A stretch of DNA of 64,000 bases from Mesorhizobium carmichaelinearum (GCF_900199455.1 NZ_FZQR01000028.1:1-64000), one strand, 5' to 3'; shown: positions 7,805 through 17,134, counted from the first letter of the stretch. Notes: generated from the sequence alone by a model not told the origin. A program made the numbers and translations.

Positions 7805-9365
7805 CCTTTGCAGACACTTTGACGAGATCGGCGACCTCGGCCGGCAAATCCTCGTTCAGCGCCCTTCGAAGGGCATCCGGATCGTCGGTCAAAACCGGCA
7901 CATAGAGGATTTCTTTCACGACCTTCTCGAAGGGAACCTCAACCCGTTTCTCGACCTCCCTGTCGACAACCACTTCAAAGGGGACCTTAACGGTTCGAAC
8001 TCGGCGCCAGCGCCATCTTATTAGCATTCGTCTAATCAGTCTCGACAGCCGGCTCTCAGAGCGGTCTTCGGCCTGTGCTGCAATTCTCTGCAAGCCGAGA
8101 GCCACCATGGCAGTGATCGGACCGGCCAATCCGGCAATTACGGCGAGCGAGCCGAACCAGATTGCCGCAACCTTTCCTGCTTGGGCCTCGCTTACTTCCT
8201 CCGGCTTTTCGCCATACCAGCGAGCCGCGATGCGTCGGATTTGGTCCGTGCGAGCGAGCGGGATTCGCTTCTTTTCAAGTTCGCTCAACTGGCTCGCTAT
8301 TTCGTCGCGCCGCGCCTGATTTGCAGCCAACACCTTATCTTGGGAGGCTTCTGCGGATTGGGCAGCCGCCAACGTGGTCCGTGCCTGATTGAGGCGCTGT
8401 TCCCAATCCCCGGACGTGGCGTCCAGCGACTTTTCGAGGTCACTTCGGCGGTTTTGAAGCACCTGCTTCTGGTCTGTGGTCATCTCGGGGCTTTCAGCCC
8501 TCAAGCGGTCGAACTCTGTTCGGGCGGCCGTGATCTCTTGATCTATGGCGAGGATTTGCGGTTCGTATTTCGCCTCCATCTTGGCACGAGGATTGGCAAG
8601 TTTTCCGATCTCGTCTTCCCAGTGCTTCACGGACGCAGCATCGCCAGATTCCCGGGCGTCTTTGATCCGCTGGACGAAACTGTCCCTCTGCCTTTCAAAC
8701 TCCTCTACGGCCTGCTTAACTTTGCCGTCTCGCTCGGCAATCAAGTCCGCTCGCCTCTGCTCGCTCTCGCGAACCTGTTCTCTTGCTCTGGCCGCCTCCG
8801 GCGTCAACACGGTGGCAGCCTGGAGTTCCGTATCGACATCGGCGATGCGGTTTTGAATTTCCTTGCGCGCCTTGTCGGCGAGCGCACTCACCTCTTCCAG
8901 GTCCGCCCTTGCCTTCGCGACCTGGTCAGTCTGCTGAGCGGCCTGATCCGAGGCAGTCAGCTTCGCGCTCTCTCTGTTGAGCGAGTCAATCCCATCGGCT
9001 AACTCCTCATACTGCAGTTCGCGAAGGGTGCCGGCCCGTTCCAAGCCCAGCAAGACCGTCTCAAAAGTGATGCCGGCCAAAAGAAGAAGAAACACCAGGA
9101 TAAACGGCTTCCAGACCCAGGAGGCGCTGTACAAAAGTGTGGCTATCGGAATCTTCGTAAGCTCTGCGATCGAGACGATGAAGAACGGCGCACTGGCTAG
9201 AATGAGGTCCATCGCGGTTGCAGATTGACTTGCTTCGAAGGCTTGGACGCCTAATACAAGACCGGTGGCAAGGCCAATAATTGAAGCTATGATCTCCAGT
9301 GCCCACGCGCCACGGTATGTCCACTGGCCATAGCTGGCCAGCTTTTGGCTCATACTTACGTACAT
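7776..9365 (-). CDS. Coiled-coil integral membrane protein of unknown function
   Basis: 529 residues. Three hydrophobic helices lie in the first 110 residues (ALEIIASIIGLATGLVLGV, APFFIVSIAEL, FILVFLLLLAGITFETVLL). A long Glu/Arg/Ala-rich coiled coil follows from about 110 to 385, then a fourth helix (AAIWFGSLAVIAGLAGPITA), a strongly basic patch (RLIRRMLIRWRWRRVR) and a charged C-terminal domain with repeated VPFE motifs. I recognise no named family. The start at 9365 has GGGAG 5 nt upstream; an ATG at 9353 is less well placed. Such proteins often tether or sense at the membrane, but no function can be assigned. Confidence 0.75.
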   Translation of the reverse strand: MYVSMSQKLASYGQWTYRGAWALEIIASIIGLATGLVLGVQAFEASQSATAMDLILASAPFFIVSIAELTKIPIATLLYSASWVWKPFILVFLLLLAGITFETVLLGLERAGTLRELQYEELADGIDSLNRESAKLTASDQAAQQTDQVAKARADLEEVSALADKARKEIQNRIADVDTELQAATVLTPEAARAREQVRESEQRRADLIAERDGKVKQAVEEFERQRDSFVQRIKDARESGDAASVKHWEDEIGKLANPRAKMEAKYEPQILAIDQEITAARTEFDRLRAESPEMTTDQKQVLQNRRSDLEKSLDATSGDWEQRLNQARTTLAAAQSAEASQDKVLAANQARRDEIASQLSELEKKRIPLARTDQIRRIAARWYGEKPEEVSEAQAGKVAAIWFGSLAVIAGLAGPITAMVALGLQRIAAQAEDRSESRLSRLIRRMLIRWRWRRVRTVKVPFEVVVDREVEKRVEVPFEKVVKEILYVPVLTDDPDALRRALNEDLPAEVADLVKVSAKGGRKSADPA

Positions 9366-10112
9366 CAGGCTCCCCGCCTCCCTAAATCCCCAGTGCACCT
9401 TGCCACTCAACACAGGTCTTTGCATCAAAAATTGCCGTCCGCTTGGTAAACCTCCTCGATTTCGAGAAACATCGTTACTTTCACACTCCGACATCGATAG
9501 AATATGTGCGAGACGACGGGCGTGAATATGATTGCCGTTAGCGGTTGAGCAGCCCTGCGACGAGAACAAGTATCAGCGCCCCGGTAACCACTCGAAATGC
9601 GTGGACAAAGCCTCTAACAAAAAAGCTTTGGCGAGGCGCCGGCATCTCGTCGATAGATTCGGCTAACGCCTTCGGGCGCTTGCATCCAAGCTTTCGCGTG
9701 AAGTGCTGGAGCCCCGGCACTTATTTCATCGCCCTCCGTCCCCGATGTGAGCTCGGAGCGTAAAGGCCACTTCTTCGTCAGGACGCCTTGCCGATAGCGG
9801 GATATGACGGCTTTAGATGATCTCTTCCTGTTAGCTGTCGGTCGGCTTTCGGCGCCACTGCGGACATCGCTGCTTGGCGCGGCACCTCAGTCGAAGGGAT
9901 CATCGTCTGTGAATCCTGAAAGCAGCCGCTGTTCGCGACACAGGAGGGCCGCCAATTTGTCGTTTCACATTGGCGGACATGCGGACCGGCGACCGTTCCG
10001 GCGCCGCCGACGGACCAAGTGCCAAGCGCGCTTTTCACGCAGTGGATTCGGCGTTCTGGCGCTGAGGATTGATTGAATGACGCCGATGCGGGCCACAGCC
10101 GACGCCGTATTT
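9366..10112. other. Degenerate 750-base interval, probably holding an old rhizobial intergenic repeat
   Basis: The only coding candidate is the 60-codon frame listed separately. Around 9,840-9,990 there are short repeated phrases (GCGGACAT at about 9,863 and 9,973, with GTCGGCTTTCGGCGCC nearby) that resemble decayed intergenic repeats common in rhizobia. I see no intact transposase or terminal inverted repeat. Confidence 0.35.
9538..9720 (-). CDS. Possible small membrane protein
   Basis: A 60-residue frame with a C-terminal hydrophobic helix (VVTGALILVLVAGLL) preceded by basic residues. It starts at GTG, with GGAGG about 11-14 nt upstream. It precedes the coiled-coil membrane gene on the same strand by 170 bp. 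Hydrophobic stretches arise by chance in GC-rich DNA, so this is a weak call. Confidence 0.25.
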   Translation of the reverse strand: MPGLQHFTRKLGCKRPKALAESIDEMPAPRQSFFVRGFVHAFRVVTGALILVLVAGLLNR

Positions 10113-11762
10113 CTACATCCTATCCATGATAATTTTTCCTGAACACCCGCTGCCAGCTCCGGTCCCTTTGAATTTGCCCGTTCCATTGTCACCCCTTATG
10201 ACGCCAGTCAGGGTGTTGCCGCCTGTTCGTCCTTTATAGACAAAGGTCTGCTTCATATTGATGGCGCCACTGCTCGAAACACTTCCTGTAAATCCGGAAT
10301 CAGACGATACTTTGCCGTCACTGATGACGACGGACGATGAAAGTTCTCGCCAATCGCCGCAGTTCGTTGTGGCTCGTCTGACCAATCTCCATGTGCCGTC
10401 AAACGCGCTTAGGCCAATCGCCTGCGGCACACAATGATCGCCTTGCACCCTCATTCCGTTGTCGCAAGTAAGCGGGCAGACACGCGCTCCGGCCGCCCTT
10501 AGTCTTTCCAGAATTTCGGCTGTCGGTTCCAGCGATGCAAGCCTGACACCTTGGCGATCCGCGTAGGCCTGAAGCGCTTTGCGGCTGGCGGCTCCCCACT
10601 CTCCGTTAGCCCAGCCCCAAAGGCATCCTATGCGCAAGAGTTCCCTTTGGGTGGCGCGCGCAAGCTCGCTGGCGTCTATGCCAGGTGCGGATGACGGGAC
10701 GAGCGGGTCGCGGTGTTCAAGGCTTGCGACTTCCGTCCCCTTGGCATTGCCGGTTCCGTTGGTGGCGCGCCCCGTCTCCGGCACGTGCGCCGCCTGCCGT
10801 TCCGTTTCCATCCGCTTGTCGATCGCGTCGATCTTCAACCTCGCAAGGGGGGCAAAAACGCCGCCCGGAAATTGCTGCAAATACGCCTCGAAGAAGCTCT
10901 TGTCGGTCGAGTCCTTGATCGTCGCCCAATAAGCAAGCTCGACGGCATTGTCCGGCGGCGTAGACTGCGAAGTGGGGGCAGATACCGCTTTCGGTTCCGT
11001 GGGGAGAGGCTTCAACACGACCTCGCCAGTCAGCGAAGAGTTCTCCCACGGCACTTGCTTGCCATCCGTGGCCGCCAGAACATCGCGGCGCACGTCGATA
11101 AGTTCGCGCATGATATCCTGCCCCGGTGTGCCGAGGTGAGCGACCAGCGCGCTCGTGAATGGAGAATTCCGCCCCGCTCCGTCCATGGCGACATTGCCCG
11201 GTTGCGTCGCGAAAGCTATGAGCGAGCCGACTCCGCTGCCAAGCCTGGCCAGACCCCGACTCACGGAACCTGAGCGCGTCCCCATCGAGCGGGACAGCTT
11301 CTCGGCGAACGGATTGTCCCGGCAGGCATCCAGGAAGATGAGGTTGACCTTGGTGCTGCGCTCCATCGCTGAAAGGACGAGGTCCATCGGAAGGGCCTCG
11401 AAGTCGAGGTCATTGTAGCTGGACAACTGGGCATCGACCGGCACCATATAGTTGTTGCCGTTCACCTGCAGTCCATGCCCGGCATAGAAGAACAGCGCCA
11501 TGTCGGCGCCGTCGAGCTTGTCGAGGAACTGGCGCACCGTACGACGCATTCCCGCGAGGTCGAGGTCCTGGCCGCTGACAACCTCGAAGCCAAGGCTTTG
11601 AAGCTTGGCATTCATGTCGGACGAATCGTTCTTCGGATTGGCGAGCTGTGCGGCATGCAGGTAGGCAGAATTGCCTATTACCAGCGCCACCCGTTTCTCG
11701 GCGGCTGCCTTTCCTGAAACAGCAACAAACAATAAAACCAACAGGATGAAAGCGCTGCGCAT
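10113..11762 (-). CDS. Secreted caspase-like (peptidase C14) protein with peptidoglycan-binding-like region
   Basis: 549 residues. A signal peptide (FILLVLLFVAVSGKAAA) is followed by a caspase p20-like domain: EKRVALVIGNSAY, catalytic His96 in FFYAGHGLQ and catalytic Cys147 in LIFLDACRDNPF, so the His-Cys dyad is intact. A linker leads to a peptidoglycan-binding-like segment (ELLRIGCLWGWANGEWGAASRKALQAYAD) and a C-terminal beta-rich domain (FDGTWRLVRRATTNCG to the end). Rhizobia carry many such metacaspase-like proteins; substrates are mostly unknown. It is transcribed away from the CHASE2 cyclase gene across a 184-bp gap, which suggests shared control. Confidence 0.9.
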   Translation of the reverse strand: MRSAFILLVLLFVAVSGKAAAEKRVALVIGNSAYLHAAQLANPKNDSSDMNAKLQSLGFEVVSGQDLDLAGMRRTVRQFLDKLDGADMALFFYAGHGLQVNGNNYMVPVDAQLSSYNDLDFEALPMDLVLSAMERSTKVNLIFLDACRDNPFAEKLSRSMGTRSGSVSRGLARLGSGVGSLIAFATQPGNVAMDGAGRNSPFTSALVAHLGTPGQDIMRELIDVRRDVLAATDGKQVPWENSSLTGEVVLKPLPTEPKAVSAPTSQSTPPDNAVELAYWATIKDSTDKSFFEAYLQQFPGGVFAPLARLKIDAIDKRMETERQAAHVPETGRATNGTGNAKGTEVASLEHRDPLVPSSAPGIDASELARATQRELLRIGCLWGWANGEWGAASRKALQAYADRQGVRLASLEPTAEILERLRAAGARVCPLTCDNGMRVQGDHCVPQAIGLSAFDGTWRLVRRATTNCGDWRELSSSVVISDGKVSSDSGFTGSVSSSGAINMKQTFVYKGRTGGNTLTGVIRGDNGTGKFKGTGAGSGCSGKIIMDRM

Positions 11763-11946
11763 GGCAGAGACGGCTCCCCCAGGGAAATGTAGCAGAGGCT
11801 AATGCAACCGAAAAGAGCTTTGCCCCCCGTGCTGCGGACGAATGGTCGGCGCAGGGAGGTGGCTTTCGGCGGACAACGTTTTTGGCGCCAGCCCCTGCAT
11901 TCCCAGGCAAACCGGGTGACAATTTGCCTGATAGGGCCGAACGGGT

Positions 11947-13938
11947 ATGCTGGCGGGAAGTAGCGCTTCCACTGGCCTAGGGAGCTATTTCGGAGTGCGA
12001 ATACTTAGAGGGATCGTCAGCCTCCGGCGAGGTGGCATTGCCGCTTCGCTCGTCTATCTGGTTCTGCTATGCATCTCGACTGCTCTCGTGTCACCGCCGT
12101 TGGAGAATGTTCTGCGCGATGTGATGATGGTCTCGATCTCGCCATTCACTCGCGCTCCGCGCAACATCGTCGTGGTCGCAATAACAGAACAAACCGTGGC
12201 GAAATTTCCATACCGCTCACCGCTGGACCGCGGCTTCCTGGCCGACATCGTGGCCCGGATCGAGTCGGCTCACCCGCTTGTCATCGGTATCGACCTGCTG
12301 TTCGACCAGCCAACGGAGCCGCAAAAGGATACCCGGCTGGAGACGGTTATCGAAACCGCCAGCGTCCCTGTGGTGATCGCCTCCGCGTCGCGCATTGACG
12401 GCCTCACCCCGAGGCAGTTCGACTATCTCAACGCGTTCGCCCCGTCGGCAAAGAGGGGCCTTGCCGCGTTGTTGCACGACAATCTCGACGGCGTGGTCCG
12501 CGGCGCTTTTCCCGGACGAGAATCGAAAGGCGGCTGGACGCCAAGCTTTGCTGCCGCGATTGCAGCATCGGCAGGCATTGGTCGCGACCCCGGGCCGAAG
12601 GAAATGGCCTATTACCGCACGGCCAACAGCTTGCCCTTCAACTTTCCAACCTATCCGGCACAGGCCGTTCCGCTGGCACCGCTGAGTTGGTTCGAGGGAA
12701 AATATGTGCTTATCGGCCTGGACCTGCAGCAGATAGACCGTCATCCAACACCGTTCGCGTTGTTGAGCGGCGCGGAAACTGGTGTTCTGCCCGGCGTCGC
12801 CATCCATGCCCATGCGTTGGCCGGGCTCTTGTCCGGGGACACAGTATCGATCCCTTGGCCTGCTCTGGGATACGCGCCGATGCTTCTTGCCGGGCTGTTC
12901 TGCCTGTGGTTCGTTTCGCGGCCTATCCCAGTGGTCTTCAAACCTGTTGCGGTCGCCGGTGCGGTGCTGCTGGTGTGGATCGGTGAGGCGTGGGCCTTCG
13001 CGAGGTTTGCGATCATCGTTCCGATGGTCGCCCCGGCATTGCTTGTCCTCGGTCTGTCGGCCTTCACTGGCTTCCTGGCTTGGAGACGGGACGCGAACGC
13101 TCGCCGCTTCATTCAGAGCGCGTTCTCGAAATATGTCAGTCCGGCCGTCGTTGCAGCGATCGTCAAGGAGCCCGACGCTCTCCATCTCGGTGGCGAGCGC
13201 CGTGAGATCACCTGCGTTTTCACGGATGTCGAGGGATTTACATCACTCAGCGAGGAGCTGGCGCCAGAGGTGCTGGCAGACATACTGAACGAATATCTGG
13301 ACGGGCTCTGCGAGTTGTTCATCGAGCATGGTGCAACGGTCGACAAGGTCATCGGCGATGCTGTGGTCGGCTTCTTCGGGGCCCCGGCAGCGCAAGATGA
13401 TCAGGCGGAGCGCGCGGTGTCCCTGGCATTGGCAGTGCAGGATCTGGCGCAGCGGCTGCGAGAGCGTGGACGAGGCCATTCATGCGGCGCTACCCGCATA
13501 GGTATTCACGGCGGGCCGGCGATCGTCGGCAACTTCGGGGGAAATCGTTTCTTTAATTACACAGCTATTGGCGACACGGTAAACACCGCGGCCCGACTGG
13601 AGGGCGCAAACAAGTACATAGGCACGAAAAATTGCATAAGCTCCGAAGTCGCGAAAAGGACAACGCGCTTCTTGCTGCGCCCTGCAGGAGTTCTACACCT
13701 TAAGGGCAAGAACCAAGGCATCGAGGCCTTCGAGGCAATGAGCCCTACGTCGGAAAATTCGATACTTTGCGAAGAGTATGCCAAGGCTTACGCCCTGCTT
13801 GCCAACGGCGACAAGCTCGCGACAGCGGCATTTGAGCTGTTGGTCGCAAACTATCCGCAAGACGCTCTGATCGCTTTTCACAATGGCCGTCTTGCAAGCG
13901 GACACTTCCGGGCAGACATTCATCTTGCCGACAAATAG
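11947..13938 (+). CDS. CHASE2-domain adenylate/guanylate cyclase
   Basis: 663 residues. One N-terminal membrane helix, then a periplasmic CHASE2 sensor (about 55-290; typical phrases are DRGFLADIVARI, VIGIDLLFDQP and GKYVLIGLDL), three membrane helices (about 300-375), and a class III cyclase domain (about 415-590). The catalytic domain has metal-binding Asp in FTDVEGFTS and DKVIGDAVVGFFG, and NYTAIGDTVNTAARLE with the transition-state Asn and Arg, so it should be active. It probably makes cAMP in response to an extracytoplasmic signal. A GTG at 11995 behind GGAG is an alternative start. The FecR-like gene begins 4 nt after its stop. Confidence 0.92.
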   Translation: MLAGSSASTGLGSYFGVRILRGIVSLRRGGIAASLVYLVLLCISTALVSPPLENVLRDVMMVSISPFTRAPRNIVVVAITEQTVAKFPYRSPLDRGFLADIVARIESAHPLVIGIDLLFDQPTEPQKDTRLETVIETASVPVVIASASRIDGLTPRQFDYLNAFAPSAKRGLAALLHDNLDGVVRGAFPGRESKGGWTPSFAAAIAASAGIGRDPGPKEMAYYRTANSLPFNFPTYPAQAVPLAPLSWFEGKYVLIGLDLQQIDRHPTPFALLSGAETGVLPGVAIHAHALAGLLSGDTVSIPWPALGYAPMLLAGLFCLWFVSRPIPVVFKPVAVAGAVLLVWIGEAWAFARFAIIVPMVAPALLVLGLSAFTGFLAWRRDANARRFIQSAFSKYVSPAVVAAIVKEPDALHLGGERREITCVFTDVEGFTSLSEELAPEVLADILNEYLDGLCELFIEHGATVDKVIGDAVVGFFGAPAAQDDQAERAVSLALAVQDLAQRLRERGRGHSCGATRIGIHGGPAIVGNFGGNRFFNYTAIGDTVNTAARLEGANKYIGTKNCISSEVAKRTTRFLLRPAGVLHLKGKNQGIEAFEAMSPTSENSILCEEYAKAYALLANGDKLATAAFELLVANYPQDALIAFHNGRLASGHFRADIHLADK

Positions 13939-13942
13939 GGCC

Positions 13943-14731
13943 ATGATAAGCCGCATGCGTCCGATCTCGCAAATCGCCTCTCTGACCCTTGCCGTGGCCG
14001 TTTTCGTGACGGCGCAATGCGCAGTGGCCGGCAGCCAATATGTGGTCCTGTCGACTGAGCCGGTTGTGGAAGAACTGCCGCCAGGCAAGGTCTTCGCGCC
14101 AAGCGACGTTATCAACGTGCCGGCCGGTACAGTCGTCACCTTGCTCGGCGAGGACGGCAGCGTGAATCCAATTTCAGGGCCTGCTGCCTTCGTGGTCACT
14201 GAGGATGCCTTGACGCCCAACAGTTCGCCGCGGGCAGGCGACGGGCAGGCGGGACCTTCGAATCTTGCGCTGATAGCGAGCCTGTTGACCAACGAGCGCC
14301 AGAGAAGCGAGTCCATCGGAAGCGCGCGCACCACCGCCGGCCAATCCAAACCAAGTGGTCTTGACGATCCCTGGGCGATTTCCATCGAAGAATCCGCTCC
14401 CGGCTGCATCCGCAATGGCGATGTGGTTCTTGCACGCCGCGGTATGGGAGAGAGGGTAGTGTTCTCGGTTCGCTTCGGCGGTGGGCAGTCCTTGACGGGC
14501 TTGGTCTGGAGCGCCGGCAAGCCCACTTACTCGCTTCCGAACCCTGTCCCTGCCCAGGTGAAATCTTTCGTCGTCGAGACCAACAAGACATCGGCGTTGA
14601 TCGAGATCAAGGTGTTTCCGCAGAACGCCATTCCCCAAAATCCGGTGGGCGTTCTTGGATGGATGGTGAGTAGCGGTTGCAAACGCCAAGCGTTGGCCTT
14701 TGTGCGTCAGCTTGTGACGAAACAGCAGTAG
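13943..14731 (+). CDS. Secreted FecR-like protein
   Basis: 262 residues with a signal peptide (ISQIASLTLAVAVFVTAQCAVAG). The next part resembles FecR domains: a hydrophobic turn (INVPAGTVVTLLGEDGSVNPISGPAAF) like the FecR phrase preceding its conserved GPA. The C-terminal half (DDPWAISIEESAPGCIRNGDVVLARR, then a beta-rich region) is of unknown family. It starts 4 nt after the cyclase stop, so the two are very likely co-translated. A role in the periplasmic input to the CHASE2 cyclase is plausible but unproven. Confidence 0.72.
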   Translation: MISRMRPISQIASLTLAVAVFVTAQCAVAGSQYVVLSTEPVVEELPPGKVFAPSDVINVPAGTVVTLLGEDGSVNPISGPAAFVVTEDALTPNSSPRAGDGQAGPSNLALIASLLTNERQRSESIGSARTTAGQSKPSGLDDPWAISIEESAPGCIRNGDVVLARRGMGERVVFSVRFGGGQSLTGLVWSAGKPTYSLPNPVPAQVKSFVVETNKTSALIEIKVFPQNAIPQNPVGVLGWMVSSGCKRQALAFVRQLVTKQQ

Positions 14732-14919
14732 CTTGCCGGCCGGGATCGGCGCCGTGAGCGACTTGCTGGCCGGCATGACCACTGGTGCAAGCGTGCCCCG
14801 AGCCCAGCTCCGTGTTTCCCATAAGGTCGGTTCCTCTGTCTGCGACGGCCAGCGCTTGATTGCCTGGCCGGCACCTCGCTGATAGCTTCGCCTGCCAGAA
14901 TTGGGAGGGGGAGGGGAGC

Positions 14920-15729
14920 ATGAAACGGTGCATTCTCCTGTTTGTGACGTTGGTGGCGGCGCTCTTTTCAAGTTCCGCACTGGCCGACAAGTTCCCTGTC
15001 GGCTTTAAGAACAATGGGCTGAACGGGCCATTGAGACCGGTGACCAAGGGCGGCGTCACCACTTTCCAGATATTCGATCGCAAATGCAGCAGCGTGGACT
15101 ACGGTGACGGCCGTGGCGAGAATGACTGCCACAACGGCAATGTACGCGCCACATTGATTGGGCCGGACGGCAGGATAGGCGAGAGCATGGACTATCGCTT
15201 CGACCTGTGGGTCGATCCATCGTTCAACTATCTCGGCTTTTTCAACGGCCAGTCGATAGCCTTTCTGCCGGACGGTTTGGACAGCCGCCTTCGCATCGCC
15301 AGTTGGGAGGGGCCGTTCATCCACAATTTTCTTTATATGCTGAAGGTGGACGCAACCAAGGGTGTTACCTTCCTCGGCAATGAGTGCCAGGCGCCGGCGC
15401 GTTTCGGTTCCTGGGTGGCCTTTTCCATGAAGGTACGATGGGCGGCCGACAGGACGGGCTGGATCAGAGTCACCTGCGACGACACGTTGATCTATTCTGC
15501 CGACAACATTCCAACCAACCAGGCACCGCATTGCTACATCACCAATCAGTGCGAGCCTGGTGTCGCGAAGAATCCAAAGCGGTTTACCTTTTGTGTAGGT
15601 CCGGTGATGGCGGGCTTCGGGCCCGAATGGGAGAAATACGGGCTCACGTCGCAGTTCACTGCGATTCAGCCAGAGGGTATCACCATCAAGATGCGCAACC
15701 TTTCGGCAAAAAAAGGGGTCAAGCCGTAA
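14920..15729 (+). CDS. Secreted protein of unknown function, possibly polysaccharide-lyase-like fold
   Basis: 269 residues starting at an ATG with GGGAGG upstream. A signal peptide (CILLFVTLVAALFSSSALA) is followed by a beta-rich protein with several Cys (FDRKCSSVDYGDGRGENDC, VTCDDTLIY, HCYITNQCEPG) and aromatic-rich strands (YRFDLWVDPSFNYLGFFNGQS). The layout recalls concanavalin-like polysaccharide lyases, where a jelly-roll binds a glycan, but I cannot confirm active-site residues. Same strand as the cyclase and FecR-like genes, 188 bp downstream. Confidence 0.6.
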   Translation: MKRCILLFVTLVAALFSSSALADKFPVGFKNNGLNGPLRPVTKGGVTTFQIFDRKCSSVDYGDGRGENDCHNGNVRATLIGPDGRIGESMDYRFDLWVDPSFNYLGFFNGQSIAFLPDGLDSRLRIASWEGPFIHNFLYMLKVDATKGVTFLGNECQAPARFGSWVAFSMKVRWAADRTGWIRVTCDDTLIYSADNIPTNQAPHCYITNQCEPGVAKNPKRFTFCVGPVMAGFGPEWEKYGLTSQFTAIQPEGITIKMRNLSAKKGVKP

Positions 15730-15935
15730 ATGGGACCGAATGCCCAATTTACCTCAGGCATGTCGTCACGGTTATCGCCACGTCTGCGGCGACCGCCACG
15801 GATGATTTCACCTTCACGCTTTCAGGGTCAAAGACCTTCGTAGGCGGGGCGATCAGCTTCGGCCCTTAGCTGGCGATTGCCATCCCGATGCCGACGCTTA
15901 GGCAGATAGCGAGGCCGCAACTATGACGCTAGTTT
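15730..15935. other. Short intergenic stretch with a possible coding remnant
   Basis: In the + frame ending at 15869 the translation TATDDFTFTLSGSKTFVGG looks like the C-terminus of a beta-rich protein, but there is no start or upstream domain in frame. It is probably a relic rather than a gene. Confidence 0.25.
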
Positions 15936-16307
15936 TCATCCCTTGGTCCGTATTCTCATCAGCCCTTTGATCTTTGTTCCATCTGGCCCAAACATTGAGT
16001 ATGCCCAGCGGCACACGTCTTCTGGGAGTTGTGATGCTTCGGGACGCCCAGCGAATGGCGCTACGTTCGAGAGCATGGACTGTTCGCCCTCGTTTTCTGC
16101 AACTATGATTGAACTTGGGGTATCCGGAAGCCCTACGGAAACTGCTACCCCCATGGCTATATCAGGGTCGAGTTCATAGGCTGGGCACTTAGACGAATAC
16201 CAAAGAGCATTGGTGAAATCACCACGCCGCGTGTCAGCTTGAGATCCAACAACACTGGCCAGCAAAGCGGCTACTGCAATCTGGTATTTCAACGTCCGCG
16301 CTATCAC
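15936..16307 (-). CDS. Small secreted protein of unknown function
   Basis: 123 residues from a GTG at 16307 that overlaps the preceding stop as GTGA. The signal peptide VIARTLKYQIAVAALLASVVGSQA is clear. The mature part has two Cys (SSKCPAYELDPDIAMGV and EDVCRWAYSMFGPDGTKIKG) and no family I recognise. It is last in a four-gene minus-strand set (17,634 to 15,936) of lipoproteins and membrane proteins, all joined by overlaps or a 24-nt gap. Confidence 0.65.
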   Translation of the reverse strand: MIARTLKYQIAVAALLASVVGSQADTRRGDFTNALWYSSKCPAYELDPDIAMGVAVSVGLPDTPSSIIVAENEGEQSMLSNVAPFAGRPEASQLPEDVCRWAYSMFGPDGTKIKGLMRIRTKG

Positions 16308-16699
16308 CGCCGCGCCTTCCGCCAACCAGCCGCGACGGCCTCGGCCTCACTACAGAACCATCGCTCGCCATACTCTGGCCGGATAATCGTCTCGATGTAA
16401 TGTTTTTGGCCGGGGACGTGATAAATGTGCTCCCCGGTGTTGATCGAGATATTTCCTTTGATGTTGCAACCGACGCCAAAGAGGGAAGTGCTAGGAGCCG
16501 CGTCGACAATGCCTTCAGGTGGCATGAGGCTTGGTGCCGCGCCGATGATATCGGGGTTCTGAGAGAGGATCACGGCCACGGGCACAAGGATCAGCGCGAA
16601 CAAATACTCTAGCCGCCAAAACCCGCGGTGCCGCTTCTTGGCGTCCTTTCGCCACCGGTCAGTCTGATCGGCACCTTCATGACGCTGGACTTTGCCCAC
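16304..16699 (-). CDS. Membrane-anchored protein with a small sunset-type domain
   Basis: 131 residues from a GTG. A basic N-terminus, one membrane helix (YLFALILVPVAVILSQ), a short linker, then a compact C-terminal domain: CNIKGNISINTGEHIYHVPG, HYIETIIRPEYGERWFCSE, and EAVAAGWRKARR. The same module is common in rhizobia at the C-terminus of thermonuclease-family proteins and has two conserved Cys. Its ligand is unknown. The weak GAGAG ribosome site leaves the start uncertain. Confidence 0.72.
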   Translation of the reverse strand: MGKVQRHEGADQTDRWRKDAKKRHRGFWRLEYLFALILVPVAVILSQNPDIIGAAPSLMPPEGIVDAAPSTSLFGVGCNIKGNISINTGEHIYHVPGQKHYIETIIRPEYGERWFCSEAEAVAAGWRKARR

Positions 16700-16723
16700 G
16701 TTCGTCTGTCTCTCTCGGCCCTG

Positions 16724-17134
16724 TTAGTAGCCCGTCTCGTGACCCGTACGACCGCCTGGCTTCGCCTCAGCAGCCCGGCCGCCGCAAAGCCTGCCCGCGC
16801 TGTCCGTTTGTGTTTGAAGGTCGCAAGGATGTTGTTCGCCTGAACCGACATTCACCACGATGCCGGCTTGCGGTGCAGGCCCTAACGTCGTCCCCCGATA
16901 TCGTTGAACGACGCCGGCGATCCGCTGCCCATCGCTCTCAATGTGCGTGTTCTGGCTATTCGGGTTGAACGGGTCGACGGTCTGGGCGATGCTGTTGGCG
17001 CGGTTGGCTTCGCCGGCGGCGAGCGTCACGGAGTCGTAGTGGTTGAGGTAGTCAGCGCCGCACCCGCTGACTCCCAGAAGGGCGCTCAGGCAGAGCAGCG
17101 ATCCCCGGCGCCAGATCGTCGTCGCGCCAACCAT
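16724..17134 (-). CDS. Conserved rhizobial lipoprotein
   Basis: 136 residues with a lipoprotein signal (CLSALLGVSGCGADY, lipobox Cys). The following segment (HYDSVTLAAGEANRANSIAQ, then TVDPFNPNSQNTHIESDGQR) matches a recurrent family of small rhizobial lipoproteins or exported proteins found near pilus- or envelope-related genes; no biochemical function is known. The ATG overlaps the stop of the upstream lipoprotein by one base (TGATG), so expression is coupled. The last 40 residues are low in structure and may be family-specific. Confidence 0.7.
   Translation of the reverse strand: MVGATTIWRRGSLLCLSALLGVSGCGADYLNHYDSVTLAAGEANRANSIAQTVDPFNPNSQNTHIESDGQRIAGVVQRYRGTTLGPAPQAGIVVNVGSGEQHPCDLQTQTDSAGRLCGGRAAEAKPGGRTGHETGY

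Noticed and set aside
9778..10038. An 86-codon minus-strand frame containing SAVAPKADRQLTG
   Set aside because: This phrase is typical of translated rhizobial intergenic repeats, not of a real protein.
16609..16851. An 80-codon minus-strand frame between the second lipoprotein and the sunset-domain gene
   Set aside because: It overlaps both better-supported genes and is Arg-rich without structure.
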